DNA from: an uncultured Eubacteriales bacterium
Lineage (GTDB): Bacteria > Bacillota > Clostridia > Oscillospirales > Acutalibacteraceae
NCBI GenBank assembly: GCA_934463035.1
Contig: CAKSIG010000012.1
Span: 1 to 26,520, forward strand
Reading direction: 5' to 3'
Length of the DNA stretch: 26,520 nucleotides
How positions within the stretch are numbered: position 1 is the stretch's first letter; the number at the start of each line of letters is the position of its first letter. The position numbers were made by a program, and so were the translations under genes. The notes beneath the pieces are model-generated. The model ran no database searches and was not told where the DNA came from. It was given only the letters and a program-made list of their open reading frames with translations. Positions 1-7,895 of this stretch are shown here, in pieces.

Positions 1-73
1 TTCCTGTTATCTTTATCTTAACACATAACAGAGTCCTCGGATTTATTACCACTTAACTTTTTATCATGCCTCC

Positions 74-832
74 TTATATATTCTCCAAAGATTTATTTAA
101 AAAATTCTTTGTTTTTTCCGATTGGGGATTTTTAAATATTTGTTCGGGAGTTCCCATTTCTTCAATGACCCCGTCCGCCATAAATATGACCTTATCGGCA
201 ACGTTTCGCGCAAACTCCATTTCGTGGGTCACGACTATCATAGTGCTGTTATTGTCTTTAAGTCCCTTTATTACCTTTAATACCTCGCCCGTAAGCTCGG
301 GGTCAAGCGCCGACGTCGGCTCGTCAAAGCAGAGTATATCAGGATTAAGCGCAAGCGCCCTCGCTATTGCTACGCGCTGTTGCTGACCGCCCGAAAGCTC
401 GCACGGATAGTTCTGCATTTTATCTTCAAGACCGACCTTTTTTACAAGCTCAACCGCGCTTTTTTCAATTTCATCATTTGTGCCGAGTTTCAGAAGCGTC
501 GGCGCAAGAGTTATGTTTTTAAGCACATTATACTGCGGAAACAGATTGAACTGCTGAAACACAAGTCCGAAATGCAGACGGTTCTTTCGTATTTCCTCAT
601 CACTTTGTTTTTTAACACTATCGCCGTCGAATATAATTTCGGAATTTACGGAAATAGTGCCGCTGTCAGCGGTTTCAAGGAAGTTAAGGCACCTTAAAAG
701 CGTGGTTTTTCCGCCGCCCGAGGAGCCGATTACCGCAAGCACTTCGCCCTTTTCAAGCGAAAAACTTATTCCTTTAAGGACCTCGGTATTTCCGAATTTT
801 TTGGTCAGATTTTTCACATTAAGCATTTCCAT
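74..832 (-). CDS. Polar amino-acid ABC transporter, ATP-binding protein
   Basis: This 252-residue protein is the ATPase that powers amino-acid uptake together with the permease and lipoprotein encoded just upstream. Seen in the sequence: Walker A GSSGGGKT at residues 36-43, the ABC signature LSGGQQQR near residue 147, Walker B ILCFDEPTSALD near 167, and the switch histidine in VVTHEM near 202. Length and motifs match the GlnQ/HisP class. The ATG at 832 is preceded by an AGGGGGTG ribosome binding site at good spacing, better than the second ATG two codons later. It follows the permease gene after 12 bp and is the last gene of the three-gene operon. The substrate (glutamine, cystine or another polar amino acid) cannot be read from the ATPase. 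No convincing terminator is visible in the 73 bp that remain. Confidence 0.95.
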   Translation of the reverse strand: MEMLNVKNLTKKFGNTEVLKGISFSLEKGEVLAVIGSSGGGKTTLLRCLNFLETADSGTISVNSEIIFDGDSVKKQSDEEIRKNRLHFGLVFQQFNLFPQYNVLKNITLAPTLLKLGTNDEIEKSAVELVKKVGLEDKMQNYPCELSGGQQQRVAIARALALNPDILCFDEPTSALDPELTGEVLKVIKGLKDNNSTMIVVTHEMEFARNVADKVIFMADGVIEEMGTPEQIFKNPQSEKTKNFLNKSLENI

Positions 833-844
833 AACGGCACCCCC

Positions 845-1528
845 TTATTTAAAATATCCGAGCTTGCTTTCGAGCTTACCGAAAAGAACGGTAAGCAAGC
901 CGTTGAACACAAGGTAGTATATCGCGGTAAAGAACAGCGGCCAAATCTGACCCGCTATTCCCTGCGAGCCCTTCATAAACGCCTGTCCTGCCCAAATTAC
1001 CTCCTGCAAAGCTATAATACGGGCAAGCGACGTATCCTTTACCAGTGTTATTATCTCGTTTGACATTGGCGGAACTATGCGCTTTATCATCTGCAAAAGG
1101 GTTATTTTAAAGAATATCTGACTTTTGGAAAGACCCAAAACCTGACCTGCCTCCTGTTGTCCGTAAGGCACGCCCTGAATACCGCCGCGGTATATTTCGG
1201 AAAAATAGCAGGCATAGTTAAGTATAAACGCGACGCTTGCCGCAACAAATCTGCCCTGCTCTCCGCTGCCCCAAACGGGGTTATGCAGAACAAGACCCGG
1301 AAAATAGTAGACTATTAAAAGCTGTATCATAAGCGGGGAACCGCGAAACACCCAAACTATAACCTTTATAAGCGCCGAGAGCGGTTTGAACCTCGACATT
1401 GAACCGAAGGCTATTATCAGTCCCAACGGCAGCGCTCCGACAAGCGTTATGCCAAACAGCTTTAAGGTTTGAAGAAAGCCCGTATTTAAAGAGGAAATTA
1501 CTATGGGCAGCATTTCAAAAAAATCCAA
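845..1528 (-). CDS. Polar amino-acid ABC transporter, permease
   Basis: This 227-residue integral membrane protein of the HisM/GlnP permease family forms the channel of the importer. Several hydrophobic segments are visible, including residues around 20-42, 55-75 and the C-terminal stretch near 190-215. The cytoplasmic EAA-type loop that contacts the ATPase is seen as EIYRGGIQGVPYGQQEAGQV, followed by LGLSKSQIFFKITLLQ. The start used is TTG, preceded by AAAGGA about 9 nt upstream; it gives the N-terminus MDFFEMLP, which fits the family. An ATG five codons in (position 1513) is the alternative. A strong hairpin lies between this gene and the upstream binding-protein gene and may lower permease expression relative to the binding protein. 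Confidence 0.93.
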   Translation of the reverse strand: MDFFEMLPIVISSLNTGFLQTLKLFGITLVGALPLGLIIAFGSMSRFKPLSALIKVIVWVFRGSPLMIQLLIVYYFPGLVLHNPVWGSGEQGRFVAASVAFILNYACYFSEIYRGGIQGVPYGQQEAGQVLGLSKSQIFFKITLLQMIKRIVPPMSNEIITLVKDTSLARIIALQEVIWAGQAFMKGSQGIAGQIWPLFFTAIYYLVFNGLLTVLFGKLESKLGYFK

Positions 1529-1560
1529 TTACAACAATCCTTTACTTTAACACGCCGAAA

Positions 1561-1588
1561 GCAGAGGGCGCCCGCAAGCGCTCTCTGC
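1561..1588 (-). promoter_or_regulatory. Intercistronic hairpin between binding-protein and permease genes
   Basis: An 11-bp stem (GCAGAGGGCGC paired with GCGCTCTCTGC, one G-U pair) with a 6-nt loop lies 18 bp after the binding-protein stop codon and 32 bp before the permease start. In the direction of transcription only a short TTT follows, so it is a poor intrinsic terminator. Such elements between the first and second genes of ABC importer operons commonly stabilise the upstream mRNA or cause partial termination, giving more binding protein than membrane components. The role here is inference. Confidence 0.6.
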
Positions 1589-1606
1589 AAGGTATTCGTT
1601 TTTTTA

Positions 1607-2389
1607 TTATTTAATGAGCGAAGCCTGAACTTTATAGGTCTCGGCAACCGTTTCAAGCGTTCCGTCTTCCTTGCACTTATTAAAGAATTCGTTTAACTTT
1701 GCGGTAAGGTCGGAGTCCTTGCGGAAGCCCACGCCGTATTCCTCGCTGTTGAGCGATACGGTATAAGCAAGGTTTTCGTAGCTGGTGCCTTCGCCTACCA
1801 TTGCGGCAGCCATAAGAGAGTCGATTATAGCCGCTTCGCTTGTGCCCGACGCAACCTCCATAACGGCGGTAGCCTGATCCTTAACCTCAGTATAGGTGAA
1901 ACCGTTTTCCTCCGCCATATCTTTGCCAGCTGAGCCTGCCTCTACGGCAAATTTAAGACCCTTGCAATCCTCGGCTGTCTTATACTTATCAGCCTTGTCG
2001 GCAGGAACTATAACTATCTGTGCGTTGTTGCAGTAAGCGTTTGATGTTGACATTGCGGCTTTTACGTCGTCTGTAAGGGTCATACCGTTCCAAACGCAGT
2101 CGATTGATTTGCCGTCAAGCTCCATTGTCTTGTTGTCCCAATCAATCTCAACAAACTTAACGTCAACACCGATATACTCCGCAAACTTTGTAGCCATATC
2201 GGCATCAAATCCGATCCACTTGCCGTTTTCGTCCTGATAATCCATCGGCTCAAAATCGGTAATTCCCACAACGAGCGTTCCTTTGTCCTTAACATAGTCA
2301 AGGTCGGAGGTCGTTTTGCCGCTCTTGCCGCAGCCCGCGAAAGCCGCAACCATTACAAGTGCCGTAAACAATGCTATAAGTTTTTTCAT
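1607..2389 (-). CDS. Amino-acid ABC transporter, substrate-binding lipoprotein
   Basis: This 260-residue extracellular receptor captures the amino acid and delivers it to the permease. The N-terminus is a lipoprotein signal peptide: MKK, a hydrophobic stretch, then a lipobox ending in FAGC with the lipid-modified cysteine at residue 20. The mature part is a bacterial solute-binding protein family 3 domain, seen in GTLVVGITDFEPMDYQDENG, then GFDADMA, and later SIDCVWNGMTLTDDVK. It is the first gene of the operon, with its own consensus promoter about 70 bp upstream and a leader hairpin. The ligand is not identifiable from these motifs. The role as a polar amino-acid receptor is firm from family and context. 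Confidence 0.95.
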   Translation of the reverse strand: MKKLIALFTALVMVAAFAGCGKSGKTTSDLDYVKDKGTLVVGITDFEPMDYQDENGKWIGFDADMATKFAEYIGVDVKFVEIDWDNKTMELDGKSIDCVWNGMTLTDDVKAAMSTSNAYCNNAQIVIVPADKADKYKTAEDCKGLKFAVEAGSAGKDMAEENGFTYTEVKDQATAVMEVASGTSEAAIIDSLMAAAMVGEGTSYENLAYTVSLNSEEYGVGFRKDSDLTAKLNEFFNKCKEDGTLETVAETYKVQASLIK

Positions 2390-2408
2390 TTTTAATTTCC
2401 CCTTTTCT

Positions 2409-2441
2409 CAGACGGACTGTATATCTGCCGTCCTTCGTCTG
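2409..2441 (-). promoter_or_regulatory. 5'-UTR hairpin of the ABC transporter operon
   Basis: The leader of the binding-protein mRNA can fold into a 9-bp stem: CAGACGGAC at 2409-2417 pairs with GTCC (2430-2433) and GTCTG (2437-2441), with a 3-nt bulge and a 12-nt loop. It ends only a few nucleotides upstream of the GGGGA ribosome binding site. It may stabilise the 5' end or affect translation. It matches no riboswitch class I recognise. Confidence 0.4.
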
Positions 2442-2458
2442 TTTTATTTGTTGTCCTT

Positions 2459-2487
2459 ATTATACTTCATCAAGATGAAGTTGTAAA
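2459..2487 (-). promoter_or_regulatory. Sigma-A promoter of ABC transporter operon with embedded operator
   Basis: On the minus strand this reads TTTACA (-35, 2482-2487), a 17-bp spacer, then TATAAT (-10, 2459-2464). It lies about 70 bp upstream of the binding-protein ATG. The spacer is almost entirely a perfect palindrome, CTTCATC-TT-GATGAAG (2465-2480), touching the -10 box. A repressor bound there would block RNA polymerase, so this is a good candidate operator. The regulator is not identified. Confidence 0.8.
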
Positions 2488-2581
2488 GTGTTTTTTTATA
2501 ATTTTTTCATCTTTGTAACACTTTCACAAAAGCCTATTCGCTTTATCTCTTTATTTAGGTAAAGTAACCGCTAAAACAGAA

Positions 2582-2610
2582 CGCCTTTCCCAATAATTCA
2601 GGAAAAGGCG
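2582..2610 (-). terminator. Terminator of the polysaccharide operon
   Basis: An inverted repeat, CGCCTTTCC (2582-2590) against GGAAAAGGCG (2601-2610), with one bulged base and a 10-nt loop lies 6 bp after the last gene of the operon. On the minus strand it is followed by TTCTGTTTT. This is a plausible intrinsic terminator separating the polysaccharide operon from the ABC transporter promoter. Confidence 0.7.
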
Positions 2611-2616
2611 CTGTAA

Positions 2617-3792
2617 TCATTTATTTAATTCTAAATTTTCAATCATTTTTTCTGCCGATTCGGTGTATTCGGCATCAACCTTTTTTCTGTATTTATTCAT
2701 TTTTGCGTTCTGGGTCACAGCGCCGCCGAAAACTAATTTAAACCAGCGTTTGACCTCATAAAAAGGCAACAAATACTTTCTGCCGTAGAGCTTAGGATAC
2801 CAATATTTAAGTGTATCGTAAGGCTTCCAAATCTTGTTTGCAACAGAATTAGACGCTTTGCACCGCGCACCGCTGTCTGTTTTTATAGCGGCGGCGTTTG
2901 AAACACTGCCGTATATTCCGCCTTTAAGGACATAGTCTTCCATAATTTCGGTGGTTTCGTTATGTACGGAATTGCCGAACCACACTTCGGATAACCGTTC
3001 CGACTCGGACGCGAACTTTGATATTCCGCCCTTATTAAGAAGCTCTGCCCTACGTCCGAAATCAAATTCCTTTCTGTGGTTAAGCACCCACACATCTAAA
3101 AACGACCTCATACCGCAACCGCCGCAAAGCATATGCATCGCCATATGCGCTATATGATGAAAATACAGCATTTCGTCCTTCATCAAGTACATAGACTTAT
3201 TCTCGTCAGGCTTGTATGTATAATCCCAGACATTTTTTAAAACCTCATCGGCACAGGAAAGTCTGCCCTTTTCGATAAGGTCAAAGTGCAACTCAAAATG
3301 AACACCCGTTTGAGAAAAGAGGGATATATTATGCATATCCTTCATATTGCTTGTATAATCAAGCTCTTTTATTACGTGTTCCGCGGCGTTTTCAAGGTCC
3401 TCTACGTGTACCAAAATATCAATATCACAGCTTGTCCTCATAGCGGGACTCGGATAGTATTTTCTTATTACGGAGCCTTTAAGCGGAATAAACGGTATTT
3501 CCGCCTTTTCAAGCACATCGCAGATACGTACAAATTCGTATTTGATGTTTTCATATCTCCAAACGGAATTGATAATGTGTAATCTCACCTTTTCGGCGAG
3601 CTTATCGCTTATTTCTATGCCGTTATCCTTGATTGCGAGAGATGCGATATTTGCAATATCATGCACATTTGCAAGGCGCAGCGCCTTTGAATAATCGGTT
3701 TCGTCGAACTGTTCAAGTTTGGCTTTATCAAGCGGATTTCCGCATATCTCATTTCCTACAAGCTCTAACAAAAGCTCGGTAGATTTTTGCAT
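2617..3792 (-). CDS. Nucleotidyltransferase family protein (PF14907 type), copy 1
   Basis: This 391-residue protein resembles the uncharacterised nucleotidyltransferase family PF14907 (NTP_transf_5), a polymerase-beta-like fold. Seen: LKGSVIRKYYP with the GS motif at residues 106-107, then an Arg and the metal-binding pair DID at 123-125, and a later HFELH that may supply a third acidic residue. The active-site pattern GS-x(n)-DxD is therefore intact. The C-terminal region has GGIYG, a WYP motif and LLPF..V.RWF, all shared with the paralogue at 5053-6225. It is the last gene before the terminator. ATG start with GGGGTT upstream. What it transfers, and to what, is not known to me; the context suggests polysaccharide modification or precursor activation. 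Confidence 0.85.
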   Translation of the reverse strand: MQKSTELLLELVGNEICGNPLDKAKLEQFDETDYSKALRLANVHDIANIASLAIKDNGIEISDKLAEKVRLHIINSVWRYENIKYEFVRICDVLEKAEIPFIPLKGSVIRKYYPSPAMRTSCDIDILVHVEDLENAAEHVIKELDYTSNMKDMHNISLFSQTGVHFELHFDLIEKGRLSCADEVLKNVWDYTYKPDENKSMYLMKDEMLYFHHIAHMAMHMLCGGCGMRSFLDVWVLNHRKEFDFGRRAELLNKGGISKFASESERLSEVWFGNSVHNETTEIMEDYVLKGGIYGSVSNAAAIKTDSGARCKASNSVANKIWKPYDTLKYWYPKLYGRKYLLPFYEVKRWFKLVFGGAVTQNAKMNKYRKKVDAEYTESAEKMIENLELNK

Positions 3793-3845
3793 ACTGACTG
3801 TAACCCCATTTCAAAAAAAGAACCGTTAATTGTGTCGGACTTTGC

Positions 3846-5030
3846 CTAATCTCTGAAATACAAATCCCTTGTATAAACCTTGTCCGCTACATCGTCAAGA
3901 TCCTTGCTGTTGCGATTTGCGATTATGACGTCTGCCGTTTCTTTAAATTCATCAAAATCGCGTATAACACGGCTGTTGAAGAACTTATCCTCCTTCATAG
4001 TCGGTTCGTATATAACAACCTCAATTCCCTTTGTCTTAATACGTTTCATAACGCCCTGAATGGAGGACTGACGGAAATTATCGCTGTTTGCCTTCATTGT
4101 AAGGCGGTAAATGCCTACCGTATTCGGCTTTTTCGCAATTATTTGGTCGGCAATGAAATCCTTTCTCGTGTGATTTGCTTCAACAATGGCAGAGATAAGA
4201 TTTTGCGGCACGTCGGCATAGTTTGCGCGAAGCTGTTTTGTATCCTTCGGCAGGCAATATCCGCCGTATCCGAAGGAGGGGTTATTGTAATAGTCGCCTA
4301 TTCTGGGGTCAAGCGATACACCCGCGATGATGGATTTTGTATCCAGACCTTTGGTTGCAGCGTAGGTATCAAGCTCGTTGAAATAAGCCACACGCAGCGC
4401 AAGATATGTATTGGCAAAGAGCTTTATAGCCTCGGCTTCGGTAAGGTCGGTGAAAAGCGTGGCTATATCCTCCTTGATTGCGCCTTGTTTTAACAGGTCG
4501 GCAAAGGTTTCAGCCGCTTTTTCAAGACGTTCGCTGCCGACAGGTCTGCCGACTATTATACGGCTCGGATACAAATTATCATAAAGCGCCCTGCCCTCGC
4601 GCAGAAATTCGGGGCTGAACAGTATATTATCGTTATTGTATTTCTCTCTTACACTCTTTGTATATCCCACAGGCACGGTAGACTTTATTATCATTATCGC
4701 GTTTTTATTCGCGCCGATTACCTGCTCAATAACGCTTTCTACCGCCGATGTGTTAAAATAATTTTTGTCGGGATCATAATTTGTAGGAGCCGCTATTATT
4801 ATAAAATCGGCGTCCCTATAAGCGCTGTCACCGTCAAGCGTTGCGGTCAAATTCAGATCTTTTTCAGCCAAATATTCCTCTATTTCCTTATCAACGATAG
4901 GCGACTTTTTATTATTGATCATTTCAACCTTTTCAGGTATTATGTCAACCGCCGTAACCTCATTATGCTGTGCTAAAAGCACCGCCATCGACAGTCCGAC
5001 ATATCCCGTTCCTGCTACTGCAATTTTCAT
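3846..5030 (-). CDS. ugd: UDP-glucose 6-dehydrogenase
   Basis: This cytoplasmic enzyme oxidises UDP-glucose to UDP-glucuronate with two NAD+, supplying an acidic sugar donor. The 394-residue protein begins with the Rossmann motif GTGYVGLSMA (residues 7-16) and has the conserved KSTVPVG and FSPEFLREG segments. The catalytic cysteine is near residue 260 in FGYGGYCLPKDTKQL. The length fits the shorter bacterial Ugd form. ATG start, with an AGGTGAG ribosome binding site. It lies 22 bp after one PF14907-type gene and 53 bp before the other, inside the polysaccharide operon. A close UDP-sugar dehydrogenase such as UDP-ManNAc dehydrogenase is possible, but the sequence and the short form favour Ugd. 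The polymer is therefore likely to contain a uronic acid or a sugar derived from one. Confidence 0.93.
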   Translation of the reverse strand: MKIAVAGTGYVGLSMAVLLAQHNEVTAVDIIPEKVEMINNKKSPIVDKEIEEYLAEKDLNLTATLDGDSAYRDADFIIIAAPTNYDPDKNYFNTSAVESVIEQVIGANKNAIMIIKSTVPVGYTKSVREKYNNDNILFSPEFLREGRALYDNLYPSRIIVGRPVGSERLEKAAETFADLLKQGAIKEDIATLFTDLTEAEAIKLFANTYLALRVAYFNELDTYAATKGLDTKSIIAGVSLDPRIGDYYNNPSFGYGGYCLPKDTKQLRANYADVPQNLISAIVEANHTRKDFIADQIIAKKPNTVGIYRLTMKANSDNFRQSSIQGVMKRIKTKGIEVVIYEPTMKEDKFFNSRVIRDFDEFKETADVIIANRNSKDLDDVADKVYTRDLYFRD

Positions 5031-5052
5031 TCTTATCTCACCTAAAAATCAA

Positions 5053-6225
5053 TTAATCCTGTTTAAAATATATCTTTAATCCTACGCTTTCAAGCTCGGC
5101 ATTGCGCTGTCTTGCCATCTCATCGGTCATATCGCCGATCGTTTTTGCCGCACGTTTTATGTTTCCAGGTCTTTTGAAAATAATTGCAAACCAACGCGCA
5201 ACATACATAAACGGCAGTAAAATAGGCGCCCGTTCGGTTACGGGATAATATCTTTTCATTGTATCGACATTCGGAAAAATCATTTCCCTTAAACGCACAA
5301 GCCGACCGTGCTTGTATTTTTTAGAATACAGTGCGGCGGACGATTTTTCATTTGTTGCCATATTACCGTAAATACCGCTTGTAAACAGCATTTCGGTGAG
5401 TTTATTTGTTATTTCGGTTTCCTCGCCGCCGTAAAACCAATTTTTTATAAGCAACTTTATATTATCGTAAAATCTGCATAGACCGAGCTTTTCAAATTCG
5501 CCGTAAATATATTTTTCATCAAGGTCTTTGAAATGTTCAAAATATACGTAAAAGTCTATGATATTTCTTACCCCTGCGCCCGAAAATCTAAAATGCTTTA
5601 CAAAATGCAGCATAATGTAAATAAACATATCTTCGTGGCTCATACCGTAACCGTGTTCGGTTATGTTTTTCATTAAGCTCCATTCTCGGTTTTTATAATA
5701 CCCGAACAAATCCGATTCCGGCGGCAGGAGGTGTTTGTGAAGTTCAAGATGGAGTCTGTTTTTCTTGTCCCAAACAGTAGTGTGACTGTCTTCTTCGTTT
5801 GGAACAAAACCGCAAGCGTTCATTACTTGTTCAATCTTACCACGCTGTTTTTCTTTTATAAGCACATCTGCGTCGCCCATAGTTCTAAGCTCGGGGCGGG
5901 GATAATATTCTCTTACCACCGAACCTTTGATCGGAGCATAATCAATACCGTTTTTTTCAAATTCAGACTTAACAACCGAAAGCTCGTGCTGCTGTCTCAT
6001 ATTGAGCGACAAAAATCCGCATGCAGTCATATAGAACTTTTGATATATTCCGTCAGCCTTAAAATCCTCCCTGCCGACAAGCCCTTCATACAGAATACAA
6101 ACTATCTGGTGCTTTACCGCAAAATTGTAAATGCGCGAATAATCAACCCCGTCGGAGAGATTCGGGATTTTGCTCGTAAATGCCGAGCGTATAATTGATA
6201 TTATATCCTTTTGAAACGGAGTCAA
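5053..6225 (-). CDS. Nucleotidyltransferase family protein (PF14907 type), copy 2
   Basis: This 390-residue protein is a divergent paralogue of the one at 2617-3792. Seen: IKGSVVREYYPRPELRT with GS at residues 101-102, the acidic pair DAD at 118-120, LHLELH, GAGVRNIIDF, SGIYG, then RYYP and LLPF..VARWF near the C-terminus. The nucleotidyltransferase catalytic signature is intact; overall similarity to copy 1 is low outside these motifs. The start is TTG with AAGGAG about 9 nt upstream; the nearest ATG is in another frame and stops at once. It follows the DegT aminotransferase gene after 25 bp. Biochemical function is unknown to me. Having two such proteins on either side of ugd suggests they act on related substrates in the same pathway, which is inference. 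Confidence 0.83.
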   Translation of the reverse strand: MTPFQKDIISIIRSAFTSKIPNLSDGVDYSRIYNFAVKHQIVCILYEGLVGREDFKADGIYQKFYMTACGFLSLNMRQQHELSVVKSEFEKNGIDYAPIKGSVVREYYPRPELRTMGDADVLIKEKQRGKIEQVMNACGFVPNEEDSHTTVWDKKNRLHLELHKHLLPPESDLFGYYKNREWSLMKNITEHGYGMSHEDMFIYIMLHFVKHFRFSGAGVRNIIDFYVYFEHFKDLDEKYIYGEFEKLGLCRFYDNIKLLIKNWFYGGEETEITNKLTEMLFTSGIYGNMATNEKSSAALYSKKYKHGRLVRLREMIFPNVDTMKRYYPVTERAPILLPFMYVARWFAIIFKRPGNIKRAAKTIGDMTDEMARQRNAELESVGLKIYFKQD

Positions 6226-6250
6226 TCAGCGCATCTCCTTTCTATGTTTT

Positions 6251-7354
6251 CTATTCAATGATAATGTCACATATCATATCTATTTCGGATTCTGTAAGGT
6301 CGGCATAAAGTGGTAAGGTTAGAATCCTGTCCGCAACATAGGCGGCAATCGGAGTTTTTTTCGGGTCAAAGCCAGTCTTGCCTTCATAGCAATGAAAACT
6401 GTTTGTAAGCGGATAAAAATACTTCCTTGCAACTATATTATGCTCTTTAAGCCGCTCAAAAACCGCATTTCGGTCATATTTATATCCGTCAAAAACAACG
6501 GGGAAATAGGCGTAATTTGATTTAACACCTTTCTGTTCCGCACAGAGCTTTATGCCGTTTATGCCGCTAAGCCGTTCGCGGTAATGCTCAACCACTTTTT
6601 GGCGTTTTGCGATTTCTTCATCAAGATGGCGGATATTACATATTCCCATTGCGGCAGAAAACTCGTTCATTTTAGCGTTTCCGCCGACAAACTCAACCGA
6701 CTCGGGACCGCGTATTCCGAAGTTTTTCATATCGTTAAGAATTTGTTTCAATTTGCTGTCCGAATAACAAACAGCTCCGCCCTCAATGGTGTTGAAAACC
6801 TTTGTCGCGTGAAAACTGAACATCGCGGCGTCGCCGAAGTTAGCAGAGCTAACGCCGTTATATGTAACGCCGAAGGCGTGAGCCGCGTCGTATATGACCT
6901 TTAAGTTATGCTTATCGGCTATTCGTTTTATTCCCTCAACATCACACAAGTTTCCGTAAACGTGAACGGGGATTATCGCCGCCGTTTTGTCCGTTATCAA
7001 ATTTTCAATATCATTGACATCAACCGTATAATCATCAGGATTGATGTCGCAGAACACGGGAATCAACCCATTGCGCACAATGGCGTGTGTGGTTGAAGCA
7101 AAGGTGAACGGCGTAGTTATAACCTCCGAGCCCTTTTCAAACCCCATAGCGGCTATTATGTTTTCGAGCGCCAAGTGGCCGTTTGTGTAAAGCGTAACGT
7201 TTTCGGCACCCAAGTATTTTTGCAGGTCTGCCTCTAACTGCTTGTGCTTCACACCCATGTTTGTTAGCCAATGACTGTCCCAAATATCCTTTATTTCTTC
7301 GCAATACTCCTCAAACGTAGGCATAGAGGAGCGAGTAACATTAATTACTGACAT
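6251..7354 (-). CDS. DegT/DnrJ/EryC1/StrS family sugar aminotransferase
   Basis: This PLP-dependent enzyme probably aminates a nucleotide-linked keto sugar to make an amino sugar for the polymer. Seen: TNGHLALEN (cofactor phosphate region), YDAAHAFGV with the Asp that contacts the pyridine nitrogen, and SFHATKVFNTIEGGAV with the lysine that forms the internal aldimine. The N-terminus INVTRSSMPTFEEYCEEIKD with WDSHWLTNMG resembles C4-aminotransferases acting on dTDP-4-keto-6-deoxyglucose (VioA-like), but this is only a resemblance. I place the start at the ATG at 7354, preceded by GGGAG at 7-nt spacing, giving 367 residues. An ATG 15 codons upstream would overlap the GNAT gene and lacks a comparable site. 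The acetyltransferase just upstream may act on its product. Confidence 0.9.
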   Translation of the reverse strand: MSVINVTRSSMPTFEEYCEEIKDIWDSHWLTNMGVKHKQLEADLQKYLGAENVTLYTNGHLALENIIAAMGFEKGSEVITTPFTFASTTHAIVRNGLIPVFCDINPDDYTVDVNDIENLITDKTAAIIPVHVYGNLCDVEGIKRIADKHNLKVIYDAAHAFGVTYNGVSSANFGDAAMFSFHATKVFNTIEGGAVCYSDSKLKQILNDMKNFGIRGPESVEFVGGNAKMNEFSAAMGICNIRHLDEEIAKRQKVVEHYRERLSGINGIKLCAEQKGVKSNYAYFPVVFDGYKYDRNAVFERLKEHNIVARKYFYPLTNSFHCYEGKTGFDPKKTPIAAYVADRILTLPLYADLTESEIDMICDIIIE

Positions 7355-7379
7355 ATTAAAACTCCCAAGACACTTGTTT

Positions 7380-7895
7380 TTAACACTCATAATACTCATC
7401 TTTCAATAGTGAGTATAAAATCATATCAACAAACTTACCGTTTTTATATCTTGCTTTTCTCTTTATTCCCTCTCTTTTAAAGCCAATCTTTTCATATAAA
7501 GCTATTGCACGTTCGTTATTAGACAAAACAGTGAGTTCTATACGGTTTAAATTCAAATTAAAGAACGCATGATTTAAAACTCCCTTAACGGCAAATGTTC
7601 CGATTCCTTTACCTCTGTTATTCAATCCGCCTATCATAATATGGAGTTCGGCACTTTGGTTTATATTATCTATCTTAACCAAACTTACTAATCCTAAAAT
7701 ATTATCGCTTTCATCGACAATAGAACACCGAACCTGTGTATTCCTGCCGGACATATAATTGTCGAACCATTTTTCATCTACTTCATTATTAATAAACCTA
7801 AATGTCGCTCCCAGGCAGTCAATTAAATCCTTGTCATTACGCCATTTGTTTATTTCCCTAAGGTCTTTTCGTTCTAATTCCCTTAATCTATACAT
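7380..7895 (-). CDS. GNAT family N-acetyltransferase
   Basis: This 171-residue protein is of the RimJ/RimL-like GNAT family (acetyl-CoA-dependent N-acyl transfer). Seen: an N-terminal RLRELERKDLREINKWRND, a central ELHIMIGGLNNRGKGIGTFA segment carrying the acetyl-CoA pyrophosphate-binding signature (RGKGIG), and the C-terminal NERAIALYEKIGFKREG typical of the fold. It starts with ATG after an AGGTGG ribosome binding site and overlaps the upstream DegT-like gene by 13 bp, implying translational coupling. Next to a sugar aminotransferase, the most likely role is N-acetylation of the amino sugar, as in other O-antigen clusters; the substrate is inferred only. The gene is AT-rich like its upstream neighbours. 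Confidence 0.88.
   Translation of the reverse strand: MYRLRELERKDLREINKWRNDKDLIDCLGATFRFINNEVDEKWFDNYMSGRNTQVRCSIVDESDNILGLVSLVKIDNINQSAELHIMIGGLNNRGKGIGTFAVKGVLNHAFFNLNLNRIELTVLSNNERAIALYEKIGFKREGIKRKARYKNGKFVDMILYSLLKDEYYEC

Noticed and set aside
4..31. CTGTTAT/ATAACAG inverted repeat downstream of the ABC ATPase gene
   Set aside because: AT-rich 7-bp stem with a 14-nt loop and no U-tract in the direction of transcription; not convincing as a terminator.
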